DNA of 64,000 bases from an uncultured Dorea sp. (GCA_910585725.1 CAJUFA010000002.1:1-64000); one strand, 5' to 3'. Shown: positions 36,114-45,180, counted from the first letter of the stretch. The notes: generated by a model not told the origin, from the sequence alone. Numbers and translations are program-made.

Positions 36114-36997
36114 GCCTTACGGTATCCCGCATCCATCGCTTCCTGTTCCGAATGGAAGATGACCAGATTCTTAGAATCCGCCATCTCTTCATATGCCGCC
36201 TGACCGGGACAATGATAGATCCTGGATCTGAAATTTCCCCTTATCTCTTCCTTTCCTTCTTCTGCCGCAGATACTTTTCCGCTTCCCTGTCTGCTGGTTC
36301 CTGTTGCATAATCAATATCAATCCCAGGCTGAACGTTATAAACGAATACATTGAAACAAACACCTTCGCCCTCATCCTCCACAGAATACGCCTCCATCTG
36401 CACTCCTTTTGCCAGCATGTCGTCACCTTCATAGACGGGATCTACCCGATACAGAACATGCGCTCCTGTCTCTTTCACATAATCGGCAACCATATTCTCA
36501 AAAGGCAGCATCCCTTCTACGTTCATATACCGCGTTCCGGTTATCAGATTCTTCTCGTTCGCATTCTCAGCCGTTAACTGATAGCCGATCAGATGGCAGC
36601 GGTTATAAAGATATTTCCCGTCCACTGAATCATACTTCACGGTCTGCCATCCTGTGGGTTTCACATGTCCGATGTTTCCCCTCTCCTCCGTAGGCATCAG
36701 ATCCTGTCCTATATTCGCGTAAGCCGTCCGGCACCTGCCCAAAGTATCCAACTCGCTGTATGTCTCAAAAGATTCTGACGTCATATCCTCCTGTGAAAAA
36801 TCAGGCTCATTTTCGTCAATTATGACATATGGTTCTCCGTCATATTCCGGTATGTCCGCAAGCGTGAAGGATGAACTCTCCAAATCGGACTTAGAAAGGT
36901 CCTCTGTTCCCTGTCCTGACTGCCTGGATGATTCACAGGCTGTAATCGGCAGACAGCAGATACAGATCACATATAATAACAGAATATATTTTTTCAT
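36104..36997 (-). CDS. Lipoprotein DNA/RNA non-specific endonuclease
   Basis: The 297-residue product has a lipoprotein signal (LPITAC, Cys 21) and a nuclease domain of the EndA/NucA type (Endonuclea_NS_2). The catalytic His and metal Asn lie in LYNRCHLIGYQLTAENANEKNLITGT. The long acidic linker 25-85 probably spaces the enzyme from the membrane. Such surface nucleases scavenge extracellular DNA, or take part in uptake in naturally competent species. The ribosome site AAGGAG is rather far from the ATG (14 bases). Confidence 0.87.
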   Translation of the reverse strand: MKKYILLLYVICICCLPITACESSRQSGQGTEDLSKSDLESSSFTLADIPEYDGEPYVIIDENEPDFSQEDMTSESFETYSELDTLGRCRTAYANIGQDLMPTEERGNIGHVKPTGWQTVKYDSVDGKYLYNRCHLIGYQLTAENANEKNLITGTRYMNVEGMLPFENMVADYVKETGAHVLYRVDPVYEGDDMLAKGVQMEAYSVEDEGEGVCFNVFVYNVQPGIDIDYATGTSRQGSGKVSAAEEGKEEIRGNFRSRIYHCPGQAAYEEMADSKNLVIFHSEQEAMDAGYRKAKR

Positions 36998-37073
36998 GAT
37001 AATATCTAAAACTCCTTCTTTCGTATATAAATGCCGGACGCAGATAAGTATGGATAGGCAAAATTATAAACGT

Positions 37074-37487
37074 CTAAATTATACGCACATAAGTTTCTTC
37101 CGTAATCTTCTCATGGGAAGTTCCGGGAAATTCCCGCACTTCTTCCCGTGTCCATCCTGCCAGGCAAAGATCCAGACGGAAATCTGCAGGATACCTCCGA
37201 TTCCAGCGAAACGCGATGATCTTCTCGATCTCTGTCTCCATATGAGCCAGACGCTCCGTCTCAACCAGACACACTTCTCCGTCTCCTGCCCTGACCAGGA
37301 AATCTTCTGCTTCCACGGCCTTTGCTCCATCCATGTCTCCGTATAGTTTATAAGAATACGAATTCATCCACAGCTTCTTTCCCCGGGCTATCTGCCGTAT
37401 CCGCTCTGTGACGGCCTGATCTCTGCTCTGTCTCCTATGGTTGAACGCCATGCCTTCATCGTCATCCAGAAATATAATCACAATCAT
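37074..37487 (-). CDS. Conserved hypothetical protein
   Basis: The 137-residue protein has no recognised catalytic motif. Visible blocks are MAFNHRRQSRDQ near the N-terminus, KKLWMNSYSYKLY, a Glu-rich centre, IIAFRWNRRYPADFRLDL, and FPGTSHEKITEETY at the end. I recall similar proteins as a conserved family in Lachnospiraceae without an assigned function. The ribosome site is weak (GGGTG). It is followed by the nuclease gene 76 bases downstream and preceded by thiT 47 bases upstream, all on the same strand; co-transcription is possible. Confidence 0.7.
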   Translation of the reverse strand: MIVIIFLDDDEGMAFNHRRQSRDQAVTERIRQIARGKKLWMNSYSYKLYGDMDGAKAVEAEDFLVRAGDGEVCLVETERLAHMETEIEKIIAFRWNRRYPADFRLDLCLAGWTREEVREFPGTSHEKITEETYVRII

Positions 37488-37534
37488 CGAACCACACCCT
37501 TTTTATTCAAGAAAACTCTCCATAAATCACAGTA

Positions 37535-38098
37535 TTACAACGACTGCCTCTTAATGGTTTCCAACGCCTTTGTTACTGGCGGCAGGGACAGAATCATTAA
37601 TGTAATGATTCCCTCGGCTCCCAGATAACTGCCCTGATACAAAGAAGAGTACACCCATGGATTCATTCCCTCCGGTGCATAAGCCCCAAAGAAAACTACG
37701 CCGGACAAAGTAGAGAATACGAATCTTCCCAACACACCGACAACATACCCAATCTGGAGACCATATTTCCTGTTATGCAGGAATCCTGATAATCCCAACG
37801 CGCCAAAGGCCAGCGGATAGTCCAGTAACACCTGGGGAAGCGACACCATATATGGATCAATAACAAACTGGAGGATACCAAATCCGGCTCCGGCAAGGAT
37901 ACCGTATCTTGCTCCAAACCAGTAACCGATCAGACAGATAAATAACATGGATAACAATGTGACGGAACCACCCATCGGCATCTCCCACACCTTAATGTAG
38001 GAGGTAACCATCGCCAACGCGATCCCCATAGCAGAAAAAACAAGCTTTTTGACAGCAGAAGACGCACTCCTGCCTGTGACAACATTCATTTGTGACAT
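37535..38098 (-). CDS. thiT: Thiamine ECF transporter S component ThiT
   Basis: ThiT is the thiamine-binding membrane subunit that works with the shared ECF module (EcfA, EcfA' and EcfT encoded elsewhere). The 187 residues form about six hydrophobic helices. Family signatures are MGIALAMVTSYIKVWEMPMGGS, FGILQFVIDPYMVSLPQVLLDYPLAF and the C-terminal GVVFFGAYAPEGMNPWVYS, whose aromatic residues contact thiamine. A TPP riboswitch right upstream strongly supports the call. AAGGAG precedes the ATG. Confidence 0.93.
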   Translation of the reverse strand: MSQMNVVTGRSASSAVKKLVFSAMGIALAMVTSYIKVWEMPMGGSVTLLSMLFICLIGYWFGARYGILAGAGFGILQFVIDPYMVSLPQVLLDYPLAFGALGLSGFLHNRKYGLQIGYVVGVLGRFVFSTLSGVVFFGAYAPEGMNPWVYSSLYQGSYLGAEGIITLMILSLPPVTKALETIKRQSL

Positions 38099-38111
38099 TA
38101 TGAAATTCTCC

Positions 38112-38200
38112 TTTCCTTACGCCGGCATTACCCGGATCAAGTTATTAGGGTCTGTATGTATACATACATCTCAGCCATTTCAGGCGCCCCTTGGTACTCA
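38112..38200 (-). ncRNA. TPP riboswitch
   Basis: On the minus strand the conserved TPP aptamer parts appear in order: GGGGCGCC, GGCTGAGATG, ACCCTAATAACTTGATCCGG, and GTAATGCCGGCGTAAGGAAA. The P3 arm TGTATGTATACATACA is a palindrome. The aptamer lies between a strong promoter and the thiT ribosome site. It ends very near AAGGAGAA of thiT, so control of translation initiation is likelier than a terminator, which I do not see. Confidence 0.95.
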
Positions 38201-38203
38201 TTC

Positions 38204-38232
38204 ATAATAAATCCATATTTTCCTTCTGTCAA
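38204..38232 (-). promoter_or_regulatory. Promoter of thiT riboswitch transcript
   Basis: TTGACA (38232-38227), a 17-base spacer and TATTAT (38209-38204) lie just upstream of the TPP riboswitch on the minus strand. Confidence 0.8.
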
Positions 38233-38246
38233 GTGTGAATTAGGGG

Positions 38247-38310
38247 TTGACACGAATCCGATATCAGACTAGAATAATATCTACAGGCACCCGAATCCGA
38301 TATCAGACTA
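38247..38310 (+). promoter_or_regulatory. MarR-MATE promoter with two 19-base operator-like repeats
   Basis: TTGACA (38247-38252), a 17-base spacer and TAGAAT (38270-38275) form a strong promoter. The 19-mer CGAATCCGATATCAGACTA fills the spacer exactly (38253-38271) and is repeated perfectly at 38292-38310, just before the ribosome site. Its core GATATC is palindromic. This is the layout of autoregulation by a bound repressor, presumably the MarR protein. Confidence 0.8.
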
Positions 38311-38327
38311 ACAAGGAGGACACTATT

Positions 38328-38771
38328 ATGACGCCAGAATTACATCCGGGAATGAAAGAATACAATCGCATTTTTAAGGAATGCAACCACATTTATCACG
38401 ATATTGCTCTGAAACTGGGACTTTCTGACAGTGGATTCGATATCCTATACGCGCTCTGCACCCTTGGAGACGGCTGTCTTCAGAAGGATATCTGCGATAT
38501 CACACTGCTCAGTAAGCAGACTATCCATTCATCTGTCAAGAAACTTGTGAGAGACGGCTATCTCTTCCTGAAATCCGGACGCGGCAGAGATATGCACATC
38601 TTCCTTACCCCCGCCGGTAAGGCATTAACCAATGAAAAGATTGCTCCGGCAATCCAAATCGAAAATCTGACATTTACTGATATGACTGAGGCGGAACAGG
38701 CAGAGTTCCTTCGGCTTTACCAGAAATGCGCCTGCAGCCTGCGCAAATACGCCTCGCAGCTTTTACCCTGA
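38328..38771 (+). CDS. MarR-family transcriptional regulator
   Basis: The 147-residue regulator has a winged HTH (DGCLQKDICDITLLSKQTIH, SVKKLVRDGYLFLKSG, and wing GRGRDMHIFLTP, about 45-105) with flanking dimer helices. The ATG at 38328 has AAGGAGG at good spacing; a longer frame would start within the promoter. It is followed 42 bases later by a MATE exporter, so it probably represses its own operon and is released by an exported compound. The two direct repeats upstream fit that. Confidence 0.92.
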   Translation: MTPELHPGMKEYNRIFKECNHIYHDIALKLGLSDSGFDILYALCTLGDGCLQKDICDITLLSKQTIHSSVKKLVRDGYLFLKSGRGRDMHIFLTPAGKALTNEKIAPAIQIENLTFTDMTEAEQAEFLRLYQKCACSLRKYASQLLP

Positions 38772-38812
38772 ATATCCGTTTTGTATTTGAAATATATTAG
38801 GAGGACATTAAG

Positions 38813-40144
38813 ATGAGAATACAATTATCCGAACACTTTACTTATAAGAAACTTATTCAATTCGTACTGCCTTCCATCGTTATGATGATATTTACCTCTG
38901 TCTACGGAGTAATCGACGGCCTGTTCGTCTCTAACTTCGTTGGAAAGACAGCCTTTGCCGCCATCAACCTGATCATGCCCCTTCTGATGGGGTTAAGCGC
39001 CCTGGGTTTCATGATCGGCTCCGGAGGCAGCGCGATCGTATCCAAGGCATTAGGCGAAGGGAAACGAGAACTGGCAAACCAGTATTTCTCCATGCTGGTA
39101 TATGTCTCAATCATCGGCGGTATCATCCTTGCCGTGACCGGAACATTTTTCCTTCGGCCGGCTGCCGTACTGCTTGGAGCGACAGGAGAACTGGCGGACC
39201 TCTGCGTCCTGTACGGTCGGATTCTCCTGATCTCTTTAACGGCGTTTCTTCTGCAGAATGTTTTCCAGAGCTTCTTCGTGACTGCCGAGAAGCCCCAGCT
39301 TGGACTGAAGGTAACGATTGCCGCGGGTATTACAAACATTGTGCTGGATTACCTTTTTATTGCCGTTTTTCATTGGGGGATCGCCGGAGCCGCCGCTGCG
39401 ACGGCAATCAGTGAGACGATAGGCGGACTCTTTCCGATTTTATATTTTTCCCGTAAAAACGAAAGCCTGCTCCGCCTGGTAAAAGCACGTCCGGATATCC
39501 GTATTCTGGGGAAAGCCTGCGCCAACGGATCCTCCGAGCTGATGACCAATCTGTCGATGTCGATTGTGAATTCCCTCTATAACCTGCAGTTGATTTCAAT
39601 TGCAGGAGAAAACGGGGTCGCGGCGTACGGCACGATTATGTATGTAAATTTTATTTTTATCGCTATCTTTCTGGGATATTCCATCGGAAGCGCGCCCATC
39701 ATCGGTTACCATTTTGGAGCCGGTAATCATAACGAGCTTAAAAATTTGCTGCGGATGAGCCTGTCTATGGTTGGAGTCTGCGGAGTGATGCTGATGCTGC
39801 TCGCACAGATATTGGCTTCGCCTCTCGCTCATATCTTCGTCGGATACGATAAAGAACTGGCTGCCATGACCTGCCACGGTTTCCACCTGTATGCAGTCTC
39901 GTTCCTGATCACCGGATTCAATATCTTCGGCTCAGCGTTCTTCACCGCGCTCAGCAACGGGGGCGTATCGGCAACCATCTCTTTCCTGCGCACTCTGGTA
40001 TTCCAGATCGCCGTAGTGCTGACGCTTCCGATCGTACTCGGGATTGACGGAATCTGGCTGGCCGTCGCTGTTGCGGAAGCTCTGACCCTGATCATAACCA
40101 TATGTTTCCTGGCAAATCGCCGGAAACAATATCACTACGCATAG
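38813..40144 (+). CDS. MATE-family efflux transporter
   Basis: The 443-residue membrane protein shows two bundles of six helices with MATE signatures (MIGSGGSAIVSKALGEG in the first half, GYSIGSAPIIGYHFGAGN in the second). It exports drugs or metabolites in exchange for Na+ or H+. It is co-transcribed with the MarR regulator upstream, with AGGAGG before its ATG. Its last codons overlap the end of the convergent DUF624 gene by 10 bases. The closest named relatives are NorM/MepA-type; MepA is likewise regulated by a linked MarR protein in S. aureus. Confidence 0.92.
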   Translation: MRIQLSEHFTYKKLIQFVLPSIVMMIFTSVYGVIDGLFVSNFVGKTAFAAINLIMPLLMGLSALGFMIGSGGSAIVSKALGEGKRELANQYFSMLVYVSIIGGIILAVTGTFFLRPAAVLLGATGELADLCVLYGRILLISLTAFLLQNVFQSFFVTAEKPQLGLKVTIAAGITNIVLDYLFIAVFHWGIAGAAAATAISETIGGLFPILYFSRKNESLLRLVKARPDIRILGKACANGSSELMTNLSMSIVNSLYNLQLISIAGENGVAAYGTIMYVNFIFIAIFLGYSIGSAPIIGYHFGAGNHNELKNLLRMSLSMVGVCGVMLMLLAQILASPLAHIFVGYDKELAAMTCHGFHLYAVSFLITGFNIFGSAFFTALSNGGVSATISFLRTLVFQIAVVLTLPIVLGIDGIWLAVAVAEALTLIITICFLANRRKQYHYA

Positions 40145-40755
40145 AAAGCTTCCTCTTTCTGAAAGATCCATAGAAGCATCTTTCCATGAATCACTGCCGT
40201 CAGCGAACCTCCGGCCAGCACGCCTGCAAAGAAGACCGGCGTCCACAGAAGCCCCGCCGCAAAAAAGACGCCGGTAATAAACAGAAGATACACAGACTGA
40301 GGCAGATACTTGAATAACAGCAGGATTCCGCTGCGGTATATTACCCCTGCCGTCGTATTCATCCTCGCCGCAAGAGGGAAGATATAGATCACCAGCACAA
40401 TCCATATTCCCGACAGAACCCAGACCATAACCCTCATACCGGCGGCAAAATTCCCTTCCACGTTCCGCCAGAACATACAATCAAGAAAAAGCGCCGCCGC
40501 CGCGGTCATCAGTGGCGTCCATAATTTCAGTGACAGCGCCAATTTATCCCGGAATACATTCCAAAAATCCCGAAATATATACCCCTCTTCATTTTTCATA
40601 ATCCTTACGGCCGTTACATGAAGCGCACAAAGCGCCGCTCCGCCCGTGAACAGAGGAATCGAAAATAGAATCCACAGGATATTCAATTTGATCAGGCTGA
40701 CCGCCTTATCCACAATACGGAATAATCTGCTTTCTATACGAAATGCTCCTGTCAT
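40135..40755 (-). CDS. YesL/DUF624-family membrane protein
   Basis: The 206-residue protein has five hydrophobic helices and the DUF624 signature near the N-terminus (FRIVDKAVSLIKLNILWILF). YesL-like proteins are nearly always beside carbohydrate ABC transporters of Firmicutes and are of unknown function. Here it closes the GH32/ABC operon. ATG 40755 is supported by GGGAGGAAA; a start at 40800 lacks a site. It overlaps the end of the convergent MATE gene by 10 bases. Confidence 0.87.
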   Translation of the reverse strand: MTGAFRIESRLFRIVDKAVSLIKLNILWILFSIPLFTGGAALCALHVTAVRIMKNEEGYIFRDFWNVFRDKLALSLKLWTPLMTAAAALFLDCMFWRNVEGNFAAGMRVMVWVLSGIWIVLVIYIFPLAARMNTTAGVIYRSGILLLFKYLPQSVYLLFITGVFFAAGLLWTPVFFAGVLAGGSLTAVIHGKMLLWIFQKEEAFYA

Positions 40756-40845
40756 AAATTTTCCTCCCGTTTTGATATTTACATGTTCCCGGAATTCCAT
40801 TCCGCCCGGCGTCCGATAACGGCATGAAATTCCGGAAATCCGACC

Positions 40846-41682
40846 TTAACCTTTAATTCCGGTGGATGCGATACCTTCCACATAATATTTCTGAAGGAAG
40901 ATAAACATCAGCAGCATCGGTATTGCAGATATGGTCAGGGATGCCATAATAGGTCCGTAATTGATTGGCTTCGAACCAAAGAAGGTCTGTATCGCCAATT
41001 GAATCGTACGCTTCTCCTCTCCTGTGACAACCAGCAAAGGCCACATAAAATCGTTCCAATGAGCCACAAAATCCAAGATAAATATTGTGGCGTATACCGT
41101 TCCCGAGATCGGCATTACCACCTGAAAAAATGTTTTAACCGGCCCGCACCCGTCGATAGACGCCGCTTCTAAAAGTTCATCCGGAATATCAAGGAAGAAC
41201 TGGCGGAACATATAGATACTGAAACATTTTGCGGCAAACGGCACAATCAGAGACGCCCAGGAATTAATCCATCCTAAGTCTGCCATCTCTCTGTACATCG
41301 GAAGCATAATCGCCTCCGCCGGAAATACCATGAGGCTGATTACGAGCGTCAGCAAGAGATTCTTTCCTTTGAAATCAAATTTTGCCAGCGCGTATCCGCA
41401 GATAGAATTCACCAGCAAATCCAGAAGGATGATCACCAGCACATAGAACAAACTGTTGCCGATAAATTTCCACATATTGATTCTCTGGAATACTTCTGCA
41501 TAGTTATTCAGAGAAGCGCCCGTCGGGATAAATGTCGACAATGAGTTTAATCCTTTAAAAATCTGCGCTTCCGGTTTTAAGGAAGACGAGATCATCCAGA
41601 TCAGAGGCGATACGAATATTAATGCGATCAAAGTATTACCAAGGTAAAACGCAACGTTTCCAAATGTTTTTTTCTTTGTCAT
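40846..41682 (-). CDS. Carbohydrate ABC transporter permease (MalG type)
   Basis: The 278-residue protein has six predicted helices and the EAA loop EAASIDGCGPVKTFFQVVMPI that contacts the ATPase. It is the second permease of a CUT1 oligosaccharide importer. The ATG at 41682 has GGGAGGAG upstream; a GTG at 41691 is also in frame. It appears intact, but its partner permease upstream is a fragment, so the importer is probably inactive. No ATPase is in the operon, as is common where a shared MsmK-type ATPase serves. Confidence 0.92.
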   Translation of the reverse strand: MTKKKTFGNVAFYLGNTLIALIFVSPLIWMISSSLKPEAQIFKGLNSLSTFIPTGASLNNYAEVFQRINMWKFIGNSLFYVLVIILLDLLVNSICGYALAKFDFKGKNLLLTLVISLMVFPAEAIMLPMYREMADLGWINSWASLIVPFAAKCFSIYMFRQFFLDIPDELLEAASIDGCGPVKTFFQVVMPISGTVYATIFILDFVAHWNDFMWPLLVVTGEEKRTIQLAIQTFFGSKPINYGPIMASLTISAIPMLLMFIFLQKYYVEGIASTGIKG

Positions 41683-41702
41683 AGTATTCACTCCTCCCGC
41701 GC

Positions 41703-42213
41703 CTAATCTGCTTTTATTATCTTCTTCATTCCCAATGACAGGCTGATTACTATTACAAAAAATACAGCCGCCACCGCACAGGCATATCCAAAGTTTCTCT
41801 TCTGGAATCCCTGCTCATAGATATAGTACACCAATGTCCTGGTAGAGTTCTGCGGACCGCCCTTAGTCATTACATAAGGCTGAGTGAAGAGCTTCATCGC
41901 CTGAATAACCGTTATCATAACAACATATTGAATGACATTCTTAAGTCCCGGAAGCGTCACATAGAAAAAGCTTGCGATCTTTCCGGCGCCGTCTATAGAA
42001 GCCGCTTCATACTGTTCCGCCGAGATACCCTGAAGCCCGGCGAGGAAGATCATCATCTGATATCCGGCTCCCTGCCATGCAGACATGAATATGATCGAAT
42101 TCATCGCCGTATCCGGGTCATTCAGGAAACCTCACGGCTCTAATCCAAGATTTACCAGAAGCGCATTTAAAAGACCGCTGTCCGGGCTTGAATTATACAT
42201 AACCGTCCAGGGG
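41703..42213 (-). pseudogene. Remnant of MalF-type sugar permease (N-terminus deleted, internal stop)
   Basis: From 42213 downward one frame reads permease-like sequence (PWTVMYNSSPDSGLLNALL...LGLEP), meets TGA at 42134-42132, and continues GFLNDPDTAMNSIIFMSAWQGAGYQ to the stop at 41703. The last 133 codons from ATG 42104 remain open, with the EAA loop AASIDGAGKIASFFYVTLPGL. The first half of a normal permease of about 300 residues is missing. Upstream the frame joins the truncated binding-protein gene directly, so a deletion removed the region between. The product is unlikely to work. Confidence 0.85.
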
Positions 42214-43261
42214 GTTTTGAGATCGCCTGCGCATACGTCGTTACATTATCCTCCGAGAACAAGAACCTCATCACTTCTTTTACCGCATCCATATCCTGGA
42301 CATTCTTTGTAACGGACGCCGCCCAGTCGCCGGTAGGAGATGTTAAGATCCCGTCTCCGTCCGCCACCGGGAAATACGTAACTCCCCAATCCAGATCCGG
42401 ATAATCCTTCTCTAATGTCGCCACTTCCCATGAACCGCCAAGCATCGTCGCCGCTTTACCGTTGTGGAATTCCTTCTGAATCGGGTCGATATTGGCATAT
42501 CCATCTTCTATCAGGCTGTTTAAGAACTTCGCCACTTCCACGCCCTCGGCGCTGTTCAGATATCCTTCGGCAGAGCTTCCGTCCTCATTTACAAAATCCG
42601 TTCCGTTGGATATCCAGAATTGTTCCAGTATATAGGACAGACCTTCTCCCTTATCCATGATAATGTTCGTTCCCACTACGCCGTCCTTCGTCAGCTTTTT
42701 CGCCGCCTCATAATATTCGGACCACGTCCAGGCATCCTCCTTGCTCTCTGGTATATCAATACCGGCCTGATCAAGCAGCTCCTTATTATAGTACAACGCC
42801 ACGGAGCTTTCGGTGGCTCCCACCGCGTAGATATTCCCTCCATATGTATTCTGCTGTTTCGAAGAGTCAAAGAAATCATCCCATTCCTCCTCCGTGAAGA
42901 AGTCGTCAAGGGGGAGAGTCACTTCATTCGCCGCGTAGATCGATACGTTCGGTCCGTCCACATACAGGATATCCGGCAGGTCGTCGGACGTGATCGCCGC
43001 GTTGACCTTATCCTCATACGCATAAGAATCCGCGCGCACAATAGCCTCCCGGCGCAGCTCGATCTCTCCCTCATGTTCCTGGTTAAATTCCTCGATCTTA
43101 TCAACCCACCATTCCTCGATCGCCGGCTCATCGCTGGGGCTCCATACGGTTATCACCGATTCCCCCTCCTCGTTCACCCGCTCCTTCGTCTTCCCGCATC
43201 CCGTGAAAGCACCTGATACCATCACGGCTGCGAGCAAGGCTGCAACTACTCTTTTTCTCAT
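42167..43261 (-). CDS. Sugar-binding lipoprotein, C-terminally truncated by deletion
   Basis: This is the solute-binding protein of a CUT1 importer with lipobox SGAFTGC and family motifs (ITVWSPSDEPAIEEWW, DILYVDGPNVSIYA, TMLGGSWEVATL, SPTGDWAASV). The family is usually 410 to 450 residues. Here homology stops near residue 344, after TYAQAISKPP, and about 20 unrelated residues follow before TAA, because the sequence has switched into permease coding sequence in another frame. The missing part includes the C-terminal lobe helices, so binding or docking is probably lost. It lies 16 bases downstream of the GH32 gene. Confidence 0.85.
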   Translation of the reverse strand: MRKRVVAALLAAVMVSGAFTGCGKTKERVNEEGESVITVWSPSDEPAIEEWWVDKIEEFNQEHEGEIELRREAIVRADSYAYEDKVNAAITSDDLPDILYVDGPNVSIYAANEVTLPLDDFFTEEEWDDFFDSSKQQNTYGGNIYAVGATESSVALYYNKELLDQAGIDIPESKEDAWTWSEYYEAAKKLTKDGVVGTNIIMDKGEGLSYILEQFWISNGTDFVNEDGSSAEGYLNSAEGVEVAKFLNSLIEDGYANIDPIQKEFHNGKAATMLGGSWEVATLEKDYPDLDWGVTYFPVADGDGILTSPTGDWAASVTKNVQDMDAVKEVMRFLFSEDNVTTYAQAISKPPGRLCIIQARTAVF

Positions 43262-43277
43262 CTTTCTCGCTCCTTTC

Positions 43278-44936
43278 TCATCTCTCCCAGATTGATCTCA
43301 TGCAGAAAACTTCTGCCCTCTTGATACATTCAGGTGTGTCTGTATGTAATATGAAACATCCCTGGTCTGATGTGTCATAGAACAACTTAGTTCCCGCCGC
43401 CTCTCCGTCATTTACATATATCTCAGCCGTGCGGCGGTCCACGAATATCTCAAGCTTCTCTACCCGCTCTACATCCGCGGGGAACGTAATATGCTCGCTC
43501 TTCACTCCGTGAGTCGTAAGCCGAAGTCCCTTCTCGTCATTCACAAGCATCATCTTACTGCCCTCGTTCTCAGACAGGCAGATGGAAAACGAAATATCTT
43601 CACGAAATTCCAACTCAGCCTTATATGTATTGGGAACGATATCTTTCACACATATCTCTTCTTCCTGTCCCTGATACAAAATTCCTGATTTCAGAGATTC
43701 CATCTCCTTCACCGGAGTCAGGTACAGCCGGTTATCTCTGATATGCATTTCCCTGGGTATCGTCATGCTCCCGCAGACACCGTTCTCTACCTCCAGGTGT
43801 TCCCCGTAAAAATCAGAGATCCACCCGATACTGATCCTCCGCCCTTCATGCTCAAAACTCTGCATCGCATAGCAATTGCTGCTGAAATCAAACCAACCTC
43901 TGCTTTCTTCTGTAAATACACCTTCGGTAAAATCTCCCACATAATATCTGCTCATCTGATATCTGCCAAAAGGATCCTGGTGATGCATCAATGCACCGAT
44001 TGCCAGATATTTCCCGTCCAGTTCCATAAAATCCGGACATTCCACGCAGCGAACCCCTTCTTCTTTCTCCACAAGCAGCGGTCCTCTGTAATCCCATCGT
44101 TCCAGATCCTCCGATTCATACAGCAGAATTGCCGCTTTTTCATCCAGAGCGCTTCCAAGCACCATATACCACTTTCCGTCCTCCCGCATCACCTTGGGAT
44201 CTCGGAAATCATAAGACGCCCCCTCGGGTCTCCCGTCGATTACCAGTTTCTCCTCTGTAAAATGCAGCATATCGCAGCTCTTCATCATCCACTGTTGCTG
44301 CCGCGTCTGCTCTCCGTCAACAGGAGGCCCCATACTCCGGGTCAGATAGAAGATTACCTCATCCTCCTGGGGAACCGCCGAACCGGAAAACGCGCCGCCC
44401 GACAGCTCGTCTGGATGATCGAGAATCTCCTTCTGAGGCTCCAGCGCCACCGGAAGATGCGTCCAATGGATCAAATCTTTGCTGGCAGCATGCCCCCAAT
44501 ACATATGGGACCACTTCTGGCCATGTGGATTAAACTGATAAAACATATGGTAATACCCCTGAAACCAACACAGACCGTTAGGATCATTGATCCAGTTCTT
44601 CCATGGTGTGAAATGATATGCTTCCCGGATCGGTGAATCGTACCAGTCCCTCTCTCCCTTCTTTATGAACCTTCCGTTCTCATCCTGCTCCAGATAACAG
44701 ACCCCTTCCTCCAGAAGATTCTCGCAATCACTCAGATAACAAATAGAAACCTCACACTCTTCACATACAATCTCATACTCCCTATTCTTTTCCACAGGCG
44801 CTTTTATCCACTTATAGTACGCCTTTCCTCCTGGAAACCTCCGGCATTCTCCGTCGCCGGAAATCACGCTGACGCTCCCTTCAGCCTGCAAAGCTCTCGC
44901 AAATATTTCCAACTTTGTATACTTTCCTGTATTCAT
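43278..44936 (-). CDS. GH32 beta-fructofuranosidase / sucrose-6-phosphate hydrolase family
   Basis: The enzyme releases fructose from sucrose, sucrose 6-phosphate or short fructans. The catalytic residues are visible: nucleophile Asp in WINDPNG (about residue 118), transition-state Asp in FRDPKV, and acid/base Glu in ECPDFMEL. The first 90 or so residues before the beta-propeller are an extra region, and a beta-sandwich follows the propeller. There is no signal peptide, so it acts inside the cell. ATG 44936 with AAAGG 9 bases upstream is preferred to 44945. It leads the operon with the ABC importer genes, under two operator-like palindromes. Confidence 0.92.
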   Translation of the reverse strand: MNTGKYTKLEIFARALQAEGSVSVISGDGECRRFPGGKAYYKWIKAPVEKNREYEIVCEECEVSICYLSDCENLLEEGVCYLEQDENGRFIKKGERDWYDSPIREAYHFTPWKNWINDPNGLCWFQGYYHMFYQFNPHGQKWSHMYWGHAASKDLIHWTHLPVALEPQKEILDHPDELSGGAFSGSAVPQEDEVIFYLTRSMGPPVDGEQTRQQQWMMKSCDMLHFTEEKLVIDGRPEGASYDFRDPKVMREDGKWYMVLGSALDEKAAILLYESEDLERWDYRGPLLVEKEEGVRCVECPDFMELDGKYLAIGALMHHQDPFGRYQMSRYYVGDFTEGVFTEESRGWFDFSSNCYAMQSFEHEGRRISIGWISDFYGEHLEVENGVCGSMTIPREMHIRDNRLYLTPVKEMESLKSGILYQGQEEEICVKDIVPNTYKAELEFREDISFSICLSENEGSKMMLVNDEKGLRLTTHGVKSEHITFPADVERVEKLEIFVDRRTAEIYVNDGEAAGTKLFYDTSDQGCFILHTDTPECIKRAEVFCMRSIWER

Positions 44937-45085
44937 CTGTCTCATCCTTTCTTATATGTAACTATTTTCGTAACCATTTTCGTAACTATTTTCCAAAGCC
45001 CTCCATGCTATGACAAAACCACTCTATCTGCAAGGCAGAATCATCCTCTGTTGATCCAAGTTATTTATACACTTTTATACCGTAT

Positions 45086-45100
45086 ATGAAACCGTTTCCA
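45086..45100 (-). promoter_or_regulatory. cre-like / LacI-type operator
   Basis: ATGAAACCGTTTCCA fits the catabolite-response (CcpA) consensus WTGNAANCGNWNNCW at every position. It lies about 150 bases upstream of the GH32 start, downstream of the promoter. It could equally be a second site for the linked LacI protein. Confidence 0.65.
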
Positions 45101-45162
45101 CTTAATTATCCCTATATAAATATGAATTTATATCTTACTATTTTAAATTATTGTATTCTTAT

Positions 45163-45180
45163 TATGGAACCCGTTCCATA
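45163..45180 (-). promoter_or_regulatory. LacI-family operator palindrome
   Basis: TATGGAACCCGTTCCATA is an 18-base palindrome with one central mismatch pair. It starts 7 bases after the -10 box of the GH32 promoter, where a bound repressor would block initiation. The adjacent LacI-type gene is the probable owner. Confidence 0.75.

Noticed and set aside
42620..43216. 198-codon plus-strand frame antisense to the binding-protein gene
   Set aside because: It has no start site and shows no family features; the minus-strand lipoprotein motifs are unmistakable.
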